A DNA stretch of 61,829 nt from Odoribacter sp. AF15-53 (GTDB lineage Bacteria > Bacteroidota > Bacteroidia > Bacteroidales > Marinifilaceae), in assembly GCF_003479425.1 (NCBI RefSeq), contig NZ_QUHC01000014.1, positions 1 through 61,829 of the forward strand. Reading direction: 5' to 3'. Shown here one piece after another: positions 41,575 to 51,196 of the stretch. The position numbers and the translations under genes are program-made. The notes under the pieces are model-generated. The model searched no databases. It was not told where the DNA came from and saw nothing but the letters and a program-made list of their open reading frames with translations. Position 1 is the stretch's first letter, and each line of letters starts with the position of its first letter.

Positions 41575-41886
41575 TTATTCCTTTACAATGATGAAAATAT
41601 CCTCGTTTTCTTTCTTCATTAAATACTGTTCCCTTGCAAATTTCTCCAGGTTATCCCGATTTCCCAACAACTCTTCCTTCTTCCGTTTGTCCTCTTCAAT
41701 TTTTTCCCGATAATACTCTTTCTCGCTTTCCAGTTGGTTGATTTTCGTGTACAACTGAAACCGATCGATAAAGCTGTATTTATCGAATAAAGCGATCCAT
41801 ATAACAAATAGTAGTCCCACGAACGTGTATTTGTTTGCAAATCGCTGGAACAAATTTCTCGATGGTTGTTTGTTTTCGTTTTGCAT
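41575..41886 (-). CDS. FtsB/DivIC-type septum formation initiator
   Basis: A 103-residue bitopic division protein. A short cytoplasmic N-terminus is followed by a transmembrane helix at about 20-36 (YTFVGLLFVIWIALFD) and a coiled coil at about 45-78 rich in Glu, Lys and Leu. The short C-terminal segment FAREQYLMKKENEDIFIIVK is the usual FtsB/DivIC ending. The frame stays open to a TTG at 41901, but the ATG at 41886 is correct. An exact -7 element TACCTTTG (41898-41891) ends four bases before it, so the mRNA may be leaderless. First gene of ftsB-ruvX-def. Confidence 0.88.
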   Translation of the reverse strand: MQNENKQPSRNLFQRFANKYTFVGLLFVIWIALFDKYSFIDRFQLYTKINQLESEKEYYREKIEEDKRKKEELLGNRDNLEKFAREQYLMKKENEDIFIIVKE

Positions 41887-41890
41887 ATCG

Positions 41891-41898
41891 CAAAGGTA
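41891..41898 (-). promoter_or_regulatory. -7 element TACCTTTG for ftsB-ruvX-def
   Basis: Exact TAnnTTTG on the minus strand, four bases before the ATG. The geometry is the same as for the sigma gene at the left end. Confidence 0.5.
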
Positions 41899-42077
41899 CA
41901 AAAAAAGAGATGGTTAAGAATAATAAATGCTTAAATTTTTTCCGGGGAGGCAAAAGTTGCTTTTTTGCGCTGCATATTTATAAAAATGGGAAGAATATTT
42001 ATACAAGATATTGAATTTTAGGGTATTATATTTTTATAAAAATGAATTTTACCTATTTTTTGTATAACTAATTTCGC

Positions 42078-42085
42078 TAGCTTTG
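42078..42085 (+). promoter_or_regulatory. -7 element TAGCTTTG for carbamate kinase
   Basis: Exact TAnnTTTG, 52 nt before the ATG at 42138. Confidence 0.45.
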
Positions 42086-42137
42086 TGAACGCAGAATTTT
42101 TAGACGAAAAGGAATATAATAAATTAAAATACGAGTA

Positions 42138-43106
42138 ATGGAGAAAAAGTTAGCAGTTATCGCGTTAGGAGGTAATGCTCTTCTGAGAGGAAATCAAAAA
42201 GGAACGATTGAAGAGCAAAATGCCAATACGATTGACACGTTAGAAAATTTAGTCTATTTAATAAAGGAAGGGTACGACCTGATCATTTCTCATGGAAACG
42301 GTCCACAAGTTGGAAACGTTTTGATGGATAACGCTGCCGGTGTTGAGCAATATGGTAATGCGGCCATGCCATTGGATGTATGTGTGGCTTTCACGCAAGG
42401 ACAAATCGGATACATGATAGAGCGTAACTTGCGCAATATTTTGAAAGAACACGGGCTACAACGGAACGTGATCTCGATGGTGTCTCAGGTGATCGTGGAT
42501 AAGAATGACCCGGCATTGCAGAACCCGACCAAACGTGTAGGTAAGATTTACATGAAAGATGAGGCAGATAAGTTGGCACGGGAAAAAGGTTGGGTTTTCA
42601 AAGAAGAGATTAAAGTGGAAGGCGGTTGGCGTCGCGTGGTTCCTTCTCCGGATCCGAAAGACTTTATGAATGCCGACTTAGTGGAACGTCTGGCTCGCGA
42701 GGGAAATATCGTGATCACGACCGGAGGTGGTGGTATCCCGGTATATATCGACGAAAAAGGGGATATCCAACCGATTGAAGGTGTGATCGACAAGGATTTG
42801 GCTTCTGCCATGGTGGGAACCCGCGTGAAAGCGGATGAATTCTATATCTTGACGGATGTACCTTATATCTATAAGGATTACAAGAAGCCGACTCAGAAAG
42901 TGTTGGAATTCCTTGACTATGCCGACACGATGAAATACCTGGAAGAGGGTGTTTTCGCGGAAGGTAGTATGGCTCCGAAAATCCGGGCATGCTTGCGTTT
43001 TGTTAAAAATGGCGGTCAGAAATCTGTTATCACGGAAGCAACTAAACTGGAAGATCGGAAATACGGTTCCAAGATTACGATGGAATACGAGGACGATAGA
43101 AGATAA
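42138..43106 (+). CDS. arcC: Carbamate kinase
   Basis: Makes ATP and carbamate from carbamoyl phosphate and ADP. The 322-residue protein starts with the phosphate-binding ALGGNALLRGNQKG. It continues with HGNGPQVGNVLMDN, ITTGGGGIPVYID and VIDKDLASAMVGTRVKAD, and ends with GSMAPKIRACLRFV, all characteristic of the family. It is followed, 134 bp later, by ornithine carbamoyltransferase. Together they release energy from citrulline. No arginine deiminase or citrulline/ornithine antiporter gene is in the window. Confidence 0.96.
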   Translation: MEKKLAVIALGGNALLRGNQKGTIEEQNANTIDTLENLVYLIKEGYDLIISHGNGPQVGNVLMDNAAGVEQYGNAAMPLDVCVAFTQGQIGYMIERNLRNILKEHGLQRNVISMVSQVIVDKNDPALQNPTKRVGKIYMKDEADKLAREKGWVFKEEIKVEGGWRRVVPSPDPKDFMNADLVERLAREGNIVITTGGGGIPVYIDEKGDIQPIEGVIDKDLASAMVGTRVKADEFYILTDVPYIYKDYKKPTQKVLEFLDYADTMKYLEEGVFAEGSMAPKIRACLRFVKNGGQKSVITEATKLEDRKYGSKITMEYEDDRR

Positions 43107-43170
43107 TTGAAAATTGAGAATTGAAAATTGAGAATGGGTTTTTAATTCTCGATAGGATATATTACTTTTG
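43106..43170 (+). promoter_or_regulatory. Repeat and separate promoter before ornithine carbamoyltransferase
   Basis: AATTGAAAATTGAGAATTG repeat units (43106-43134) are followed by an exact -7 element TACTTTTG (43163-43170), 70 nt before the argF ATG. The carbamoyltransferase can therefore be expressed independently of arcC. Confidence 0.45.
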
Positions 43171-43240
43171 ACAAATTTTAAAAGAGGTGTTATGCACTTC
43201 CAATTTGAAGTTTAAAACATAAATCTAAAATAATAAAGTT

Positions 43241-44242
43241 ATGGCTTTTAATTTGAGAAACAGAAACTTTTTGAAGTTGTTGGACTTCACTCCGAAAGAG
43301 ATCAAATACATGTTGGATTTGGCTGCTGATTTAAAGAAAGCAAAATATGCCGGAACCGAGCAACCTCGTTTGAAAGGTAAAAATATTGCTTTGATATTCG
43401 AGAAAACTTCAACTCGTACCCGTTGCGCTTTTGAAGTAGCTGCTTATGATCAAGGTGCTCATGTAACTTATCTTGGTCCTTCCGGATCTCAAATTGGCGT
43501 AAAAGAATCTATGGCTGATACGGCCCGCGTGTTGGGACGTATGTATGATGGTATTGAATACCGCGGATTCGGTCAAGATATCGTTGAAGAGTTAGCTCGT
43601 TATGCTGGGGTACCGGTATGGAACGGTCTGACCAATGAATTCCACCCGACTCAGATCCTAGCAGACTTCCTGACTATGATGGAGCACACGGATAAACCGC
43701 TGAATAAAGTGACTTTCGCTTATCTTGGGGATGCTCGTTTCAACATGGGTAACTCTTTGATGGTTGGTGGTGCTAAGATGGGTATGGATGTTCGCATTGT
43801 TGCCCCGAAAGAATTGCAACCGAATGCAGAGTTGGTGGCAACTTGCAAGGCTATTGCAGAAGAGACCGGAGCTACTGTAACCGTAACTGATAACGTGGAA
43901 GAAGGAGTGAAAGGTTGTGACTTCTTGTATACTGACGTTTGGGTATCTATGGGTGAGCCTGCTGAAGTATGGGCAGAACGTATTAAATTGTTAACCCCGT
44001 ATCAAGTTAACGCTAAAGTTATGGAATTGACGGGAAACAAGAATTGCAAATTCATGCACTGCTTGCCGGCATACCACAACTTGGAAACTCAGGTAGGTCG
44101 TGACGTTTACAAGCAATTCGGCATGAACGGATTGGAAGTAACCGAGGATGTTTTCGAATCTGCAAACTCAATCGTGTTTGACGAGGCAGAAAACCGTATG
44201 CACACGATCAAAGCCGTGATGGTTGCTACTTTAGGTGACTAA
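43241..44242 (+). CDS. argF: Ornithine carbamoyltransferase
   Basis: Interconverts ornithine plus carbamoyl phosphate and citrulline. It has 333 residues, the length of the catabolic ArcB-like form. The carbamoyl-phosphate loop reads [20 protein letters not shown] and the following segment has [28 protein letters not shown] and the catalytic HCLPA are intact. The neighbouring carbamate kinase supports a catabolic direction, but an anabolic role cannot be excluded since no other arg genes are here. A terminator follows. Confidence 0.95.
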   Translation: MAFNLRNRNFLKLLDFTPKEIKYMLDLAADLKKAKYAGTEQPRLKGKNIALIFEKTSTRTRCAFEVAAYDQGAHVTYLGPSGSQIGVKESMADTARVLGRMYDGIEYRGFGQDIVEELARYAGVPVWNGLTNEFHPTQILADFLTMMEHTDKPLNKVTFAYLGDARFNMGNSLMVGGAKMGMDVRIVAPKELQPNAELVATCKAIAEETGATVTVTDNVEEGVKGCDFLYTDVWVSMGEPAEVWAERIKLLTPYQVNAKVMELTGNKNCKFMHCLPAYHNLETQVGRDVYKQFGMNGLEVTEDVFESANSIVFDEAENRMHTIKAVMVATLGD

Positions 44243-44266
44243 TATCGAGTTTTTCGAGCTATATAT

Positions 44267-44296
44267 AAGCCGTCCTTTACTGGGCGGCTTTTTTAT
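44267..44296 (+). terminator. Terminator downstream of argF
   Basis: AAGCCGTCC (44267-44275) pairs with GGGCGGCTT (44282-44290) with one T/G, then a T-run. Confidence 0.86.
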
Positions 44297-44418
44297 TTCT
44301 TATATACCCAAAATCTATTTGAAGAGCTGTGAGGTGATTGTAAACGAATTTTGAATATGTTGTTTGAGAGTCTCTAGTCCGTCGTCGGGGCATTTAGATT
44401 TGTTGGAATTTGGAAGAT

Positions 44419-44447
44419 AAAAAGAAAGCCTCCCGGTAGGGAGGCTT
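44419..44447 (-). terminator. Terminator of the STAS gene
   Basis: On the minus strand AAGCCTCCC pairs with GGGAGGCTT around a 4-nt loop (44426-44447), followed by TCTTTTT. Confidence 0.86.
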
Positions 44448-44453
44448 GTTCAT

Positions 44454-44795
44454 TTACGCGTAAGCTTTCATGCAACTCTCACGGGTACCTGTGATGTCGA
44501 AGATCACTTGAAGGTGTAAGAGTTCAAATATTTTCAATACTTCCGGGGAAAGGTTGCAAAGTTTCAGGTTAGAACCGACACTTTTCGCAGTTTTGAAAAG
44601 AGCGATGATACAACCGATAGCGCTACTGTCCACGAATTCAATATCATGAAAATCAAAAAGCATTTTACAATCTTTGTTATTTAATAAGGGCCGGAGCTCT
44701 GTTTTTACGTCATCAGCCAACGCTAACGTGAAACGATTCACATTCGCGAATTCGACAATGGTGATACCATTTTGTTCTGTTACTTTTAGAATCAT
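44454..44795 (-). CDS. STAS-domain anti-sigma factor antagonist-like protein
   Basis: A 113-residue single STAS domain. It starts MILKVTEQNGITIVEFANVNRFTLALADDV. The loop FVDSSAIGCIIALFKTAK contains the conserved Asp-Ser-Ser, in which the phosphorylatable serine of SpoIIAA-like antagonists lies (near residue 56). No partner kinase or phosphatase gene is adjacent. The gene stands alone with its own terminator, convergent to argF. In Bacteroidota such lone STAS proteins have no settled role. Confidence 0.86.
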   Translation of the reverse strand: MILKVTEQNGITIVEFANVNRFTLALADDVKTELRPLLNNKDCKMLFDFHDIEFVDSSAIGCIIALFKTAKSVGSNLKLCNLSPEVLKIFELLHLQVIFDITGTRESCMKAYA

Positions 44796-44974
44796 TGCTT
44801 TATAATTTCTAATGATTAATATGTAGTAAAGTTATATTACACTTGATTAGAACAAAAGTAATCATTTTTACCGAGATTACAAATTAGTTGACGGGCGGAT
44901 TGTTTCTGATTTCGAAGATTTGTTTTCCTCGCTAATATTTTTAAAGAAAGGGTAGGCGGGAAAGATAAAAGTTT

Positions 44975-44982
44975 TAACTTTG
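44975..44982 (+). promoter_or_regulatory. -7 element TAACTTTG for gcvT
   Basis: Exact TAnnTTTG, 53 nt before the gcvT ATG. No glycine-riboswitch-like tandem structure is seen in this short leader. Confidence 0.5.
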
Positions 44983-45035
44983 CGGAGTGTTATAGTAATA
45001 CTTTATAATATAATGAATATTTAAACGATATAAAA

Positions 45036-46133
45036 ATGAAGACAACTCCATTTACGCATTTCCATGAGGAGCTAGGAGCAAGAATGGCTCCTTTTGCTGG
45101 CTACAACATGCCGATCGAATACACGGGAATTAAAGACGAACACAATACTGTTCGTGAAAAAGTCGGTGTATTTGACGTTTCTCACATGGGTGAATTCTGG
45201 ATTAAGGGCCCGAAAGCTTTCGAGTTGGTGCAGAAGATTACTTCTAACGATGTGGCTGCCCTTACGGATGGTAAAATCCAATATAGCTGTTTCCCGAACG
45301 AGACGGGAGGTATCGTGGATGACCTTTTGGTGTATCGTTTCAGTGCTGAAAAGTATTTGTTGGTTGTAAATGCTGCTAATATCGAGAAGGACTGGGCTTG
45401 GTGCACGAAATGGGCGAAAGAGTTGGGGATGAACGTGGATACCGATTTGGAAAATGCTTCTGACAATATTTGTCAGCTTGCCGTTCAAGGACCTTTGGCA
45501 TTGAAGGCTATGCAGAAATTGACAACGGCTAACGTGGTAGACATGGAATATTACACGTTCCAAGAGATCCCGTTTGCTGGAATAGATAAGGTGATCTTCT
45601 CTACTACCGGGTATACCGGAGCGGGTGGATGTGAGATTTACGCTTACGTGAAAGATGCTGAAAAACTTTGGCATGCCGTGTTTGAAGCAGGAGCTGAATT
45701 CGGAATCAAACCTGCCGGATTAGGAGCTCGCGACACTTTGCGTCTGGAAGCCGGATTCTGTTTGTACGGTCATGAAATTGATGATGATCACTCTCCGATT
45801 GAAGCCGGTTTGGGATGGATCACGAAGTTTGTTCCGGGAAATGATTTCATTAATCGTGCTTACCATGAAAAACTGAAAGCTGACAAGCCTACCCGTTATA
45901 TGAAACCGTTTGAACTTCAAGATAAAGGTATTGCTCGTCAGGGATACGTGATCGAGGATGCTGAAGGAAACGAGATCGGGGTAGTTTGTTCGGGAACTGT
46001 TTCTCCGTGGACCGGAAAATCTATTGGTACGGGATACGTGAAGAGCGGCTTCCACAAGTTAGATTCTGAAATTTTTATTCGTGTAAGAAATAAAGCATTG
46101 AAAGCCAAAATTGTCAAAACCCCGTTCTTTTAG
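45036..46133 (+). CDS. gcvT: Glycine cleavage system T protein (aminomethyltransferase)
   Basis: Transfers the methylene group of glycine to tetrahydrofolate and releases ammonia. The 365-residue protein is of normal length. It begins [20 protein letters not shown] and continues [33 protein letters not shown] and [15 protein letters not shown], each in pieces. The folate-binding segment [27 protein letters not shown] has the catalytic Asp region. The C-terminal domain ends KIVKTPFF. The H and P proteins are not nearby. It precedes serC-serA, consistent with a serine/glycine/one-carbon group. Confidence 0.97.
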   Translation: MKTTPFTHFHEELGARMAPFAGYNMPIEYTGIKDEHNTVREKVGVFDVSHMGEFWIKGPKAFELVQKITSNDVAALTDGKIQYSCFPNETGGIVDDLLVYRFSAEKYLLVVNAANIEKDWAWCTKWAKELGMNVDTDLENASDNICQLAVQGPLALKAMQKLTTANVVDMEYYTFQEIPFAGIDKVIFSTTGYTGAGGCEIYAYVKDAEKLWHAVFEAGAEFGIKPAGLGARDTLRLEAGFCLYGHEIDDDHSPIEAGLGWITKFVPGNDFINRAYHEKLKADKPTRYMKPFELQDKGIARQGYVIEDAEGNEIGVVCSGTVSPWTGKSIGTGYVKSGFHKLDSEIFIRVRNKALKAKIVKTPFF

Positions 46134-46160
46134 TCGGGTGCTTTTGAGCTGAACGATAAT

Positions 46161-46193
46161 GAAGCACCCGGAAACGGGTGCTTCATCTTTTTT
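46161..46193 (+). terminator. Terminator downstream of gcvT
   Basis: GAAGCACCCG (46161-46170) and CGGGTGCTTC (46175-46184) with a GAAA loop, then ATCTTTTTT. CGGGTGCTT at 46135-46143, just after the stop codon, can compete for the same left arm. Confidence 0.92.
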
Positions 46194-46358
46194 AGGAATA
46201 AAAACGTTTGCGTTTGTGTGGAAATGCTTGATAACTAGTGTGTAATAAAAACGAATAAAAATTACGGAAAAAAGTCTTTTATACCGACTTATTTTGCATC
46301 TTTGTAACGCGATTGTGAACAAGATTTTAATATTAATTATCTATTAAATATTTTAGAG

Positions 46359-47432
46359 ATGAGAAAACACATTTTTAATGCCGGACCATGTAAATTGCCG
46401 GATTCTACATTGGAAAATGTATCAAAAGCAGTTATCGAGTTCGGAAACACGGGACAATCTATCTTGGAAGTGTCTCACCGTTCTGCTGATTTTCAAGCTG
46501 TTTATGAAGAAGCAGTTGCTTTGTTCAAAGAAGTATTGAACATCCCGGAAGGATATTCAGTTCTTTTCTTAGGTGGTGGTGCCAGCATGCAATTCTGCAT
46601 GATTCCCTTCAACTTCTTGAAAAAGAAAGCTGCCTATGTTAATACCGGAACCTGGTCTACAGCTGCTATTAAAGAGGCTAAAATGTGGGGAGAGGTAGAG
46701 ATCGTTGCTTCTTCTGAGGCTGACGGGTTTACCTATTATCCTGAATTCACGATTCCTTCAGACGTGGATTACATGCACATCACTTCAAACAATACGATCC
46801 GCGGTACGGAGATTTTCTACGATCCGACTTCTCCGGTGCCCTTGATCTGTGATATGTCTTCTGATATTTGCAGCCGTCCGGTTGACGTTTCCAAATATGC
46901 CATGATCTATGGTGGTTGCCAAAAGAACCTCGGACCTGCCGGTGTTACTTTCGTGATTATTAAGAATGACTTCTTGAATAACGTGGTAGCTGACAGAATG
47001 ATCCCGACCATGTTGAGATACAAAACTCACGTGGATAAAGAATCTATGTATAACACTCCTCCATGCGTGAACATCTTCGGTGTGAAAGAAACATTGAAAT
47101 GGGTGAAAGCTATGGGTGGCGTAGAAGCTATGGAAAAATTGGCTATCGAAAGAGCTGACATGCTTTACGCAGAGTTGGAAAGAAGCAAGGTATTCCGTCC
47201 GGTTGTGAAAGAAGGTTCTCGTTCAAGAATGAACATTCCTTTCTTGTTGAGAGAAGGATATGAATCATTGGAGAAAGAATTCCTTGATTTCGCCAAGACC
47301 AAGAATTTGGTAGGATTGAAGGGACACCGTTCAGTAGGTGGATTCCGCGCTTCTACTTACAATGCTTGTACTATTGAAGACGTGAAAGCTTTGGTTGCTG
47401 CAATGCAGGAATTTGAAGCAAAACATATCTAA
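46359..47432 (+). CDS. serC: Phosphoserine aminotransferase
   Basis: PLP enzyme making 3-phosphoserine from 3-phosphohydroxypyruvate and glutamate. The 357-residue protein starts [21 protein letters not shown] and has [15 protein letters not shown] and [15 protein letters not shown]. The PLP lysine is in [19 protein letters not shown] near residue 195, and the C-terminal [23 protein letters not shown] is intact. It lies upstream of serA on the same strand, and the two probably form an operon with the DUF1015 gene. A weak -7 match CATCTTTG lies upstream. Confidence 0.97.
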   Translation: MRKHIFNAGPCKLPDSTLENVSKAVIEFGNTGQSILEVSHRSADFQAVYEEAVALFKEVLNIPEGYSVLFLGGGASMQFCMIPFNFLKKKAAYVNTGTWSTAAIKEAKMWGEVEIVASSEADGFTYYPEFTIPSDVDYMHITSNNTIRGTEIFYDPTSPVPLICDMSSDICSRPVDVSKYAMIYGGCQKNLGPAGVTFVIIKNDFLNNVVADRMIPTMLRYKTHVDKESMYNTPPCVNIFGVKETLKWVKAMGGVEAMEKLAIERADMLYAELERSKVFRPVVKEGSRSRMNIPFLLREGYESLEKEFLDFAKTKNLVGLKGHRSVGGFRASTYNACTIEDVKALVAAMQEFEAKHI

Positions 47433-47565
47433 TAATTTACAATTTACGATTTCGGATTTTTAACTGGTTTTCATTTCGGTGAAGACAGTTATGGTTTGAA
47501 ATCGTAAATCTTTTTTACTTGAATTGCGTGATTACATGCAATTCAAACTTAAAATTTCAAGAATC

Positions 47566-48483
47566 ATGACTAAAGTATTAATTGCAACAGATAAACCGTT
47601 TGCTCCGGTTGCCGTTCAAGGAATCAGAGAAATCGTAGAAGCTCAAGGATATGAGTTAGTATTATTGGAAAAATATACGTCACAAGATGAATTAATCGCT
47701 GCCGTGGCTGACGTTGACGCTATGATCATCCGTTCTGACAAAGCTACGAAAGAAGTGATCGAAGCTGCAAAGAAATTGAAAGTAATCGTTCGTGCGGGTG
47801 CAGGATACGATAACATTGATTTGGCAGCTTGTACCGCTCATAACGTGGTTGCCATGAATACCCCGGGACAAAACTCAAATGCTGTGGCAGAGTTGGCCTT
47901 CGGTATGATGGTTTACATGGCTCGTAACTTCTTCAACGGAAAATCAGGTTCTGAGTTGAAAGGTAAGAAAATCGGTATCCACGCTTACGGAAACGTTGGA
48001 CAAAACGTTGGACGTATCGCTCGTGGATTCGGAATGGAAGTTTACGCTTTCGACCCGTTCATGACTGACGAACAAATCAAGAATGCCGGAGCTACTCCGT
48101 TACATTCAGCAGAGGAAATGTACAAGATGTGTCAATACATTTCTTTGCATATTCCGGCAACAGAACAAACCAAGAAATCTATCAACTACAACTTGTTGAA
48201 AGATATGCCGAAAGGTGCCGTGTTGGTAAACACCGCCCGCAAGGAAGTTATCGACGAGGAAGGTTTGGCTAAATTAATGGAAGAAAGAGCAGATTTCCAC
48301 TATATCACGGATATCGCTCCGGATTGCGATTGTTTCAGCAAATTCGAAGGCCGTTTCTTCGCAACCCCGAAAAAGATGGGTGCTCAAACCGAAGAGGCTA
48401 ACGTTAACGCCGGATTGGCTGCCGCTCACCAGATCGTGAACTTCATTGAAAAAGGTGATCAGAAATTTAGAGTAAACAAATAG
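47566..48483 (+). CDS. serA: D-3-phosphoglycerate dehydrogenase, short form
   Basis: NAD-dependent enzyme starting serine synthesis. With the ATG at 47566 (MTKVLIATDKPFAPVAVQG) it has 305 residues. The upstream 14 codons are less likely to be coding. The NAD motif is GKKIGIHAYGNVGQNVGRIARG, in pieces, near residue 140. The active-site Arg lies in VLVNTARKEVIDEEGL, while the usual catalytic His region reads DIAPDCDCFSKF. The ACT/ASB regulatory domains of long SerA proteins are absent, so serine feedback is probably missing or different. Downstream of serC, upstream of DUF1015. Confidence 0.94.
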   Translation: MTKVLIATDKPFAPVAVQGIREIVEAQGYELVLLEKYTSQDELIAAVADVDAMIIRSDKATKEVIEAAKKLKVIVRAGAGYDNIDLAACTAHNVVAMNTPGQNSNAVAELAFGMMVYMARNFFNGKSGSELKGKKIGIHAYGNVGQNVGRIARGFGMEVYAFDPFMTDEQIKNAGATPLHSAEEMYKMCQYISLHIPATEQTKKSINYNLLKDMPKGAVLVNTARKEVIDEEGLAKLMEERADFHYITDIAPDCDCFSKFEGRFFATPKKMGAQTEEANVNAGLAAAHQIVNFIEKGDQKFRVNK

Positions 48484-48565
48484 AATTGTAAATTGTAAAT
48501 TTTAGATTTTAAATTGGGGATATCCTAATCTAAAATCTAAAATCTAAAATCTAAAATCTAAAATT
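48481..48565. repeat. AATCTAAAAT decamer repeat
   Basis: At least four head-to-tail AATCTAAAAT units (about 48530-48563), preceded by inverted TTTTAGATTTTAAATT. The repeat lies directly before the DUF1015 start codon and thus forms its upstream region. Confidence 0.65.
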
Positions 48566-48569
48566 ATAT

Positions 48570-49820
48570 ATGGCAATAGTAAAACCATTTAAAGGATTAC
48601 GTCCCCCAACCCAAGAGGTTTGCGAAGAGTTGGCGTGTCTGCCTTATGATGTGATGAACTCCGAGGAAGCTGCTCAAATGGCAGCCGGAAAACCTTGTTC
48701 GTTATTACATGTTACCAGAGCTGAAATTGACTGTCCTGCAGGAACTGATATTCACTCCGAGACGGTTTATAACAAGAGCGTGGAGAATTTCAACATGTTT
48801 CAGGATAAAGGTTGGTTAGTTCAGGATAAGGAAGCTAAATTCTATATTTACGCCCAGACTATGGACGGTAGAACTCAATATGGTATCGTGGGTTGTGCTG
48901 CTTGTGAGGACTACATGAACGGTATTATCAAGAAACACGAGTTGACTCGTCCGGACAAGGAAGAGGATCGTATGATCTTGACCCGTTACGTGAAAGCTAA
49001 CTTGGAACCTGTATTCTTTGCTTATAAAGCTGTACCGGAAATTGATGCTATCGTTGAAGATATCGTGAAGAACCGGAAAGCTGATTACGATTTCGTTGCT
49101 GAAGACGGATTCGGACATCATTTCTGGGCTATCAACTGCCCGGATACAAACAAACGTCTGGAAGAATTGTTCGCGACGAAAGTTCCTTTCACGTATGTTG
49201 CCGACGGACATCACAGAACGGCTGCTGCCGCTCGTATCGGTGCCGAGTTCAAATCAAAGAACCCGAATCATAACGGAACCGAGGAATATAACTTCTTCAT
49301 GGCTGTTCACTTCCCGGATCATCAATTGAAGATCATTGATTATAATCGTGTTGTAAAAGACTTGAACGGTTTAACCGAGGCTCAATTGTTGGCTAAATTA
49401 GGCGAACACTTCACGGTTGAAGATATGGGTACGGAAATTTATCATCCGGCTAAATTACATGAATTCAGCATGTATTTAGGTGGAAGATGGTATAAACTAA
49501 CCGCTAAAGCCGGAAGTTACGATGATAATGACCCGATCGGGGTATTGGACGTAACAATCCTTTCTAACCATGTATTGGCTGATATTTTGGACATTCAGGA
49601 TTTGCGTACTTCCAAACGGATTGATTTCGTTGGCGGTATCCGCGGATTGGGTGAGCTGAAACGTCGTGTTGACAATGGCGAGATGAAAGTTGCTTTCGCT
49701 TTGTATCCTGTTTCTATGGAGCAATTGATTAACATTGCCGATACCGGTAATATCATGCCTCCGAAGACAACTTGGTTCGAACCGAAGCTTCGTTCAGGAA
49801 TGGTGATCCATAAGATCTAA
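48570..49820 (+). CDS. DUF1015 family protein
   Basis: A 416-residue cytoplasmic protein. It begins MAIVKPFKGLRPPTQEVCEE and contains LPYDVMNSEEAAQMA, HELTRPDKEEDRMILTRYVKAN (in part), YVADGHHRTAAAARIG and VHFPDHQLKIIDYNRVVKDL (in part). These are the DUF1015 signatures. The ADGHHRTAA motif suggests a nucleotide or phosphate site, but the biochemical activity is not known to me. The serC-serA-DUF1015 order recurs in Bacteroidota, which suggests a link with serine metabolism. Ends at a bidirectional terminator. Confidence 0.9.
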   Translation: MAIVKPFKGLRPPTQEVCEELACLPYDVMNSEEAAQMAAGKPCSLLHVTRAEIDCPAGTDIHSETVYNKSVENFNMFQDKGWLVQDKEAKFYIYAQTMDGRTQYGIVGCAACEDYMNGIIKKHELTRPDKEEDRMILTRYVKANLEPVFFAYKAVPEIDAIVEDIVKNRKADYDFVAEDGFGHHFWAINCPDTNKRLEELFATKVPFTYVADGHHRTAAAARIGAEFKSKNPNHNGTEEYNFFMAVHFPDHQLKIIDYNRVVKDLNGLTEAQLLAKLGEHFTVEDMGTEIYHPAKLHEFSMYLGGRWYKLTAKAGSYDDNDPIGVLDVTILSNHVLADILDIQDLRTSKRIDFVGGIRGLGELKRRVDNGEMKVAFALYPVSMEQLINIADTGNIMPPKTTWFEPKLRSGMVIHKI

Positions 49821-49824
49821 ATAT

Positions 49825-49857
49825 AAAAAAGCGACTCGAAAAGAGTCGCTTTTTTTT
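49825..49857. terminator. Bidirectional terminator between DUF1015 and the ABC permease
   Basis: AAAAAAGCGACTC (49825-49837) pairs with GAGTCGCTTTTTT (49843-49855) around GAAAA, with T-runs on both strands. The convergent permease stop codon overlaps its right edge. Confidence 0.92.
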
Positions 49858-51196
49858 ATGCTTTATATTTAAGCCATTTGTAAAGTTCTTTCCAGGTAAC
49901 TTTTTTGCCATACATCAAGATGCCTACCCGATAGATCTTACCGGATAACCAGGTGAAGAAAAGGAATGATCCCACTAGTAAAGCCATGGATGTGATAATT
50001 TCCCACGCCGGGACGCCGAATGGTATGCGCACGAGCATCACTACTGGCGAGGTGAACGGGATAAGGGAACTCCAGAAAACCATGGGGGATTCGGGGCTTT
50101 TCATGGCGGCAATACCGATATATAAAGCGACAACCAGTATAATCGAAAGTGGGGTCATGAATTGCTGAGAATCGGTTTCGTTATCCACGGCAGCGCCGAT
50201 AGCTGCGAATAGAGAGGCGTATAACAAATAACCTCCGATAAAATAAAACAGGAATGCAGCCACGAATTTCAGTATAAACATCGGTTCAATGGTTTTTACC
50301 AGGTTTTGGATAACGGCAAGTTGCTCGGTGTTAATTTCCGTGTTCTGGGCGAACATGCTTAAATCATTGGCATTCTTCAGGGCTTCTAGGTCAAGATTAG
50401 GCATGAAAAGGGCTTGTGAGATCAAGATGATGATTCCCCCCAAGACAATCCATATCAAGAATTGTACAAGACCAACGGCCGCCACCCCGATAATTTTTCC
50501 CAGTAGAAATTGAAAAGGTTTAACCGAAGAGACAAGTACTTCAATAATACGGTTGGTCTTTTCTTCAATAACCCCTTTCATCACTTGCGAGGCATACATG
50601 AAGATAAAGAAATAGATGATCAATCCAGCTACGAGGCCGATGATAGAAGTAATTTCGGATGAACTTTCTTTGGTGTCACCGTTGTCCGTGACAAGTAAGG
50701 TTCTTACCATCACGGGTGTTTTAGTCGCATCCAATTCCTTTTCAAGATCGGGAACCTGACTTTTAGCGATAACCTCGGTCCGTTTGACATTCTCTATTTT
50801 TTGCCGTAGTTGGGAGGCGATCTCGTTTTTTAGTTCCATGGGAACCTGAGAGGTCGAGAATACCGGAATTTCGGCATGGGTCATCACGTTATCGGGAATT
50901 CGGGTGATGGCATAGTAGTTATTTTTTTTCAGGAATTCGGCATAATCGGATTCCGGTACGTTTTGATCAAGGTAATTGAAACTCGTGTTGTTGATTTGTT
51001 GGAACGGGGTTTCCAATGTCGACTCGTTAATGACGGCAATCGTCCGTTGCTGGCTGTCGTCCCGTAGCAACATCCACATGAGGAAAGCGTAGAAAAGGGC
51101 GAACAGGATCGGGACGAAGATCGTTACGACAAGAAAGGTTTTCTTGCGAACTCTGGTGGAAAATTCCCGGTTTATGATGATTAATATCTTGTTCAT
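49856..51196 (-). CDS. ABC-2 type permease (NatB-like)
   Basis: A 446-residue membrane subunit. Helix 1 (about 20-42) is followed by an extracytoplasmic domain of about 130 residues. Five more helices are in the C-terminal half, with the family motif MKGVIEEKTNRIIEVLVSSVKPFQFLLGKI (in part) at about 210-240 and AVDNETDSQQFMTPLSI at about 345. This is the NatB/YhaP type of exporter. It lies 124 bp downstream of its ATPase gene on the same strand, separated by a decamer repeat. Substrate unknown; Na+ export is only the namesake activity. Confidence 0.9.
   Translation of the reverse strand: MNKILIIINREFSTRVRKKTFLVVTIFVPILFALFYAFLMWMLLRDDSQQRTIAVINESTLETPFQQINNTSFNYLDQNVPESDYAEFLKKNNYYAITRIPDNVMTHAEIPVFSTSQVPMELKNEIASQLRQKIENVKRTEVIAKSQVPDLEKELDATKTPVMVRTLLVTDNGDTKESSSEITSIIGLVAGLIIYFFIFMYASQVMKGVIEEKTNRIIEVLVSSVKPFQFLLGKIIGVAAVGLVQFLIWIVLGGIIILISQALFMPNLDLEALKNANDLSMFAQNTEINTEQLAVIQNLVKTIEPMFILKFVAAFLFYFIGGYLLYASLFAAIGAAVDNETDSQQFMTPLSIILVVALYIGIAAMKSPESPMVFWSSLIPFTSPVVMLVRIPFGVPAWEIITSMALLVGSFLFFTWLSGKIYRVGILMYGKKVTWKELYKWLKYKA

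Noticed and set aside
44983..45035. Glycine riboswitch before gcvT
   Set aside because: The leader after the -7 element is only about 50 nt and AT-rich, too short for a glycine aptamer.
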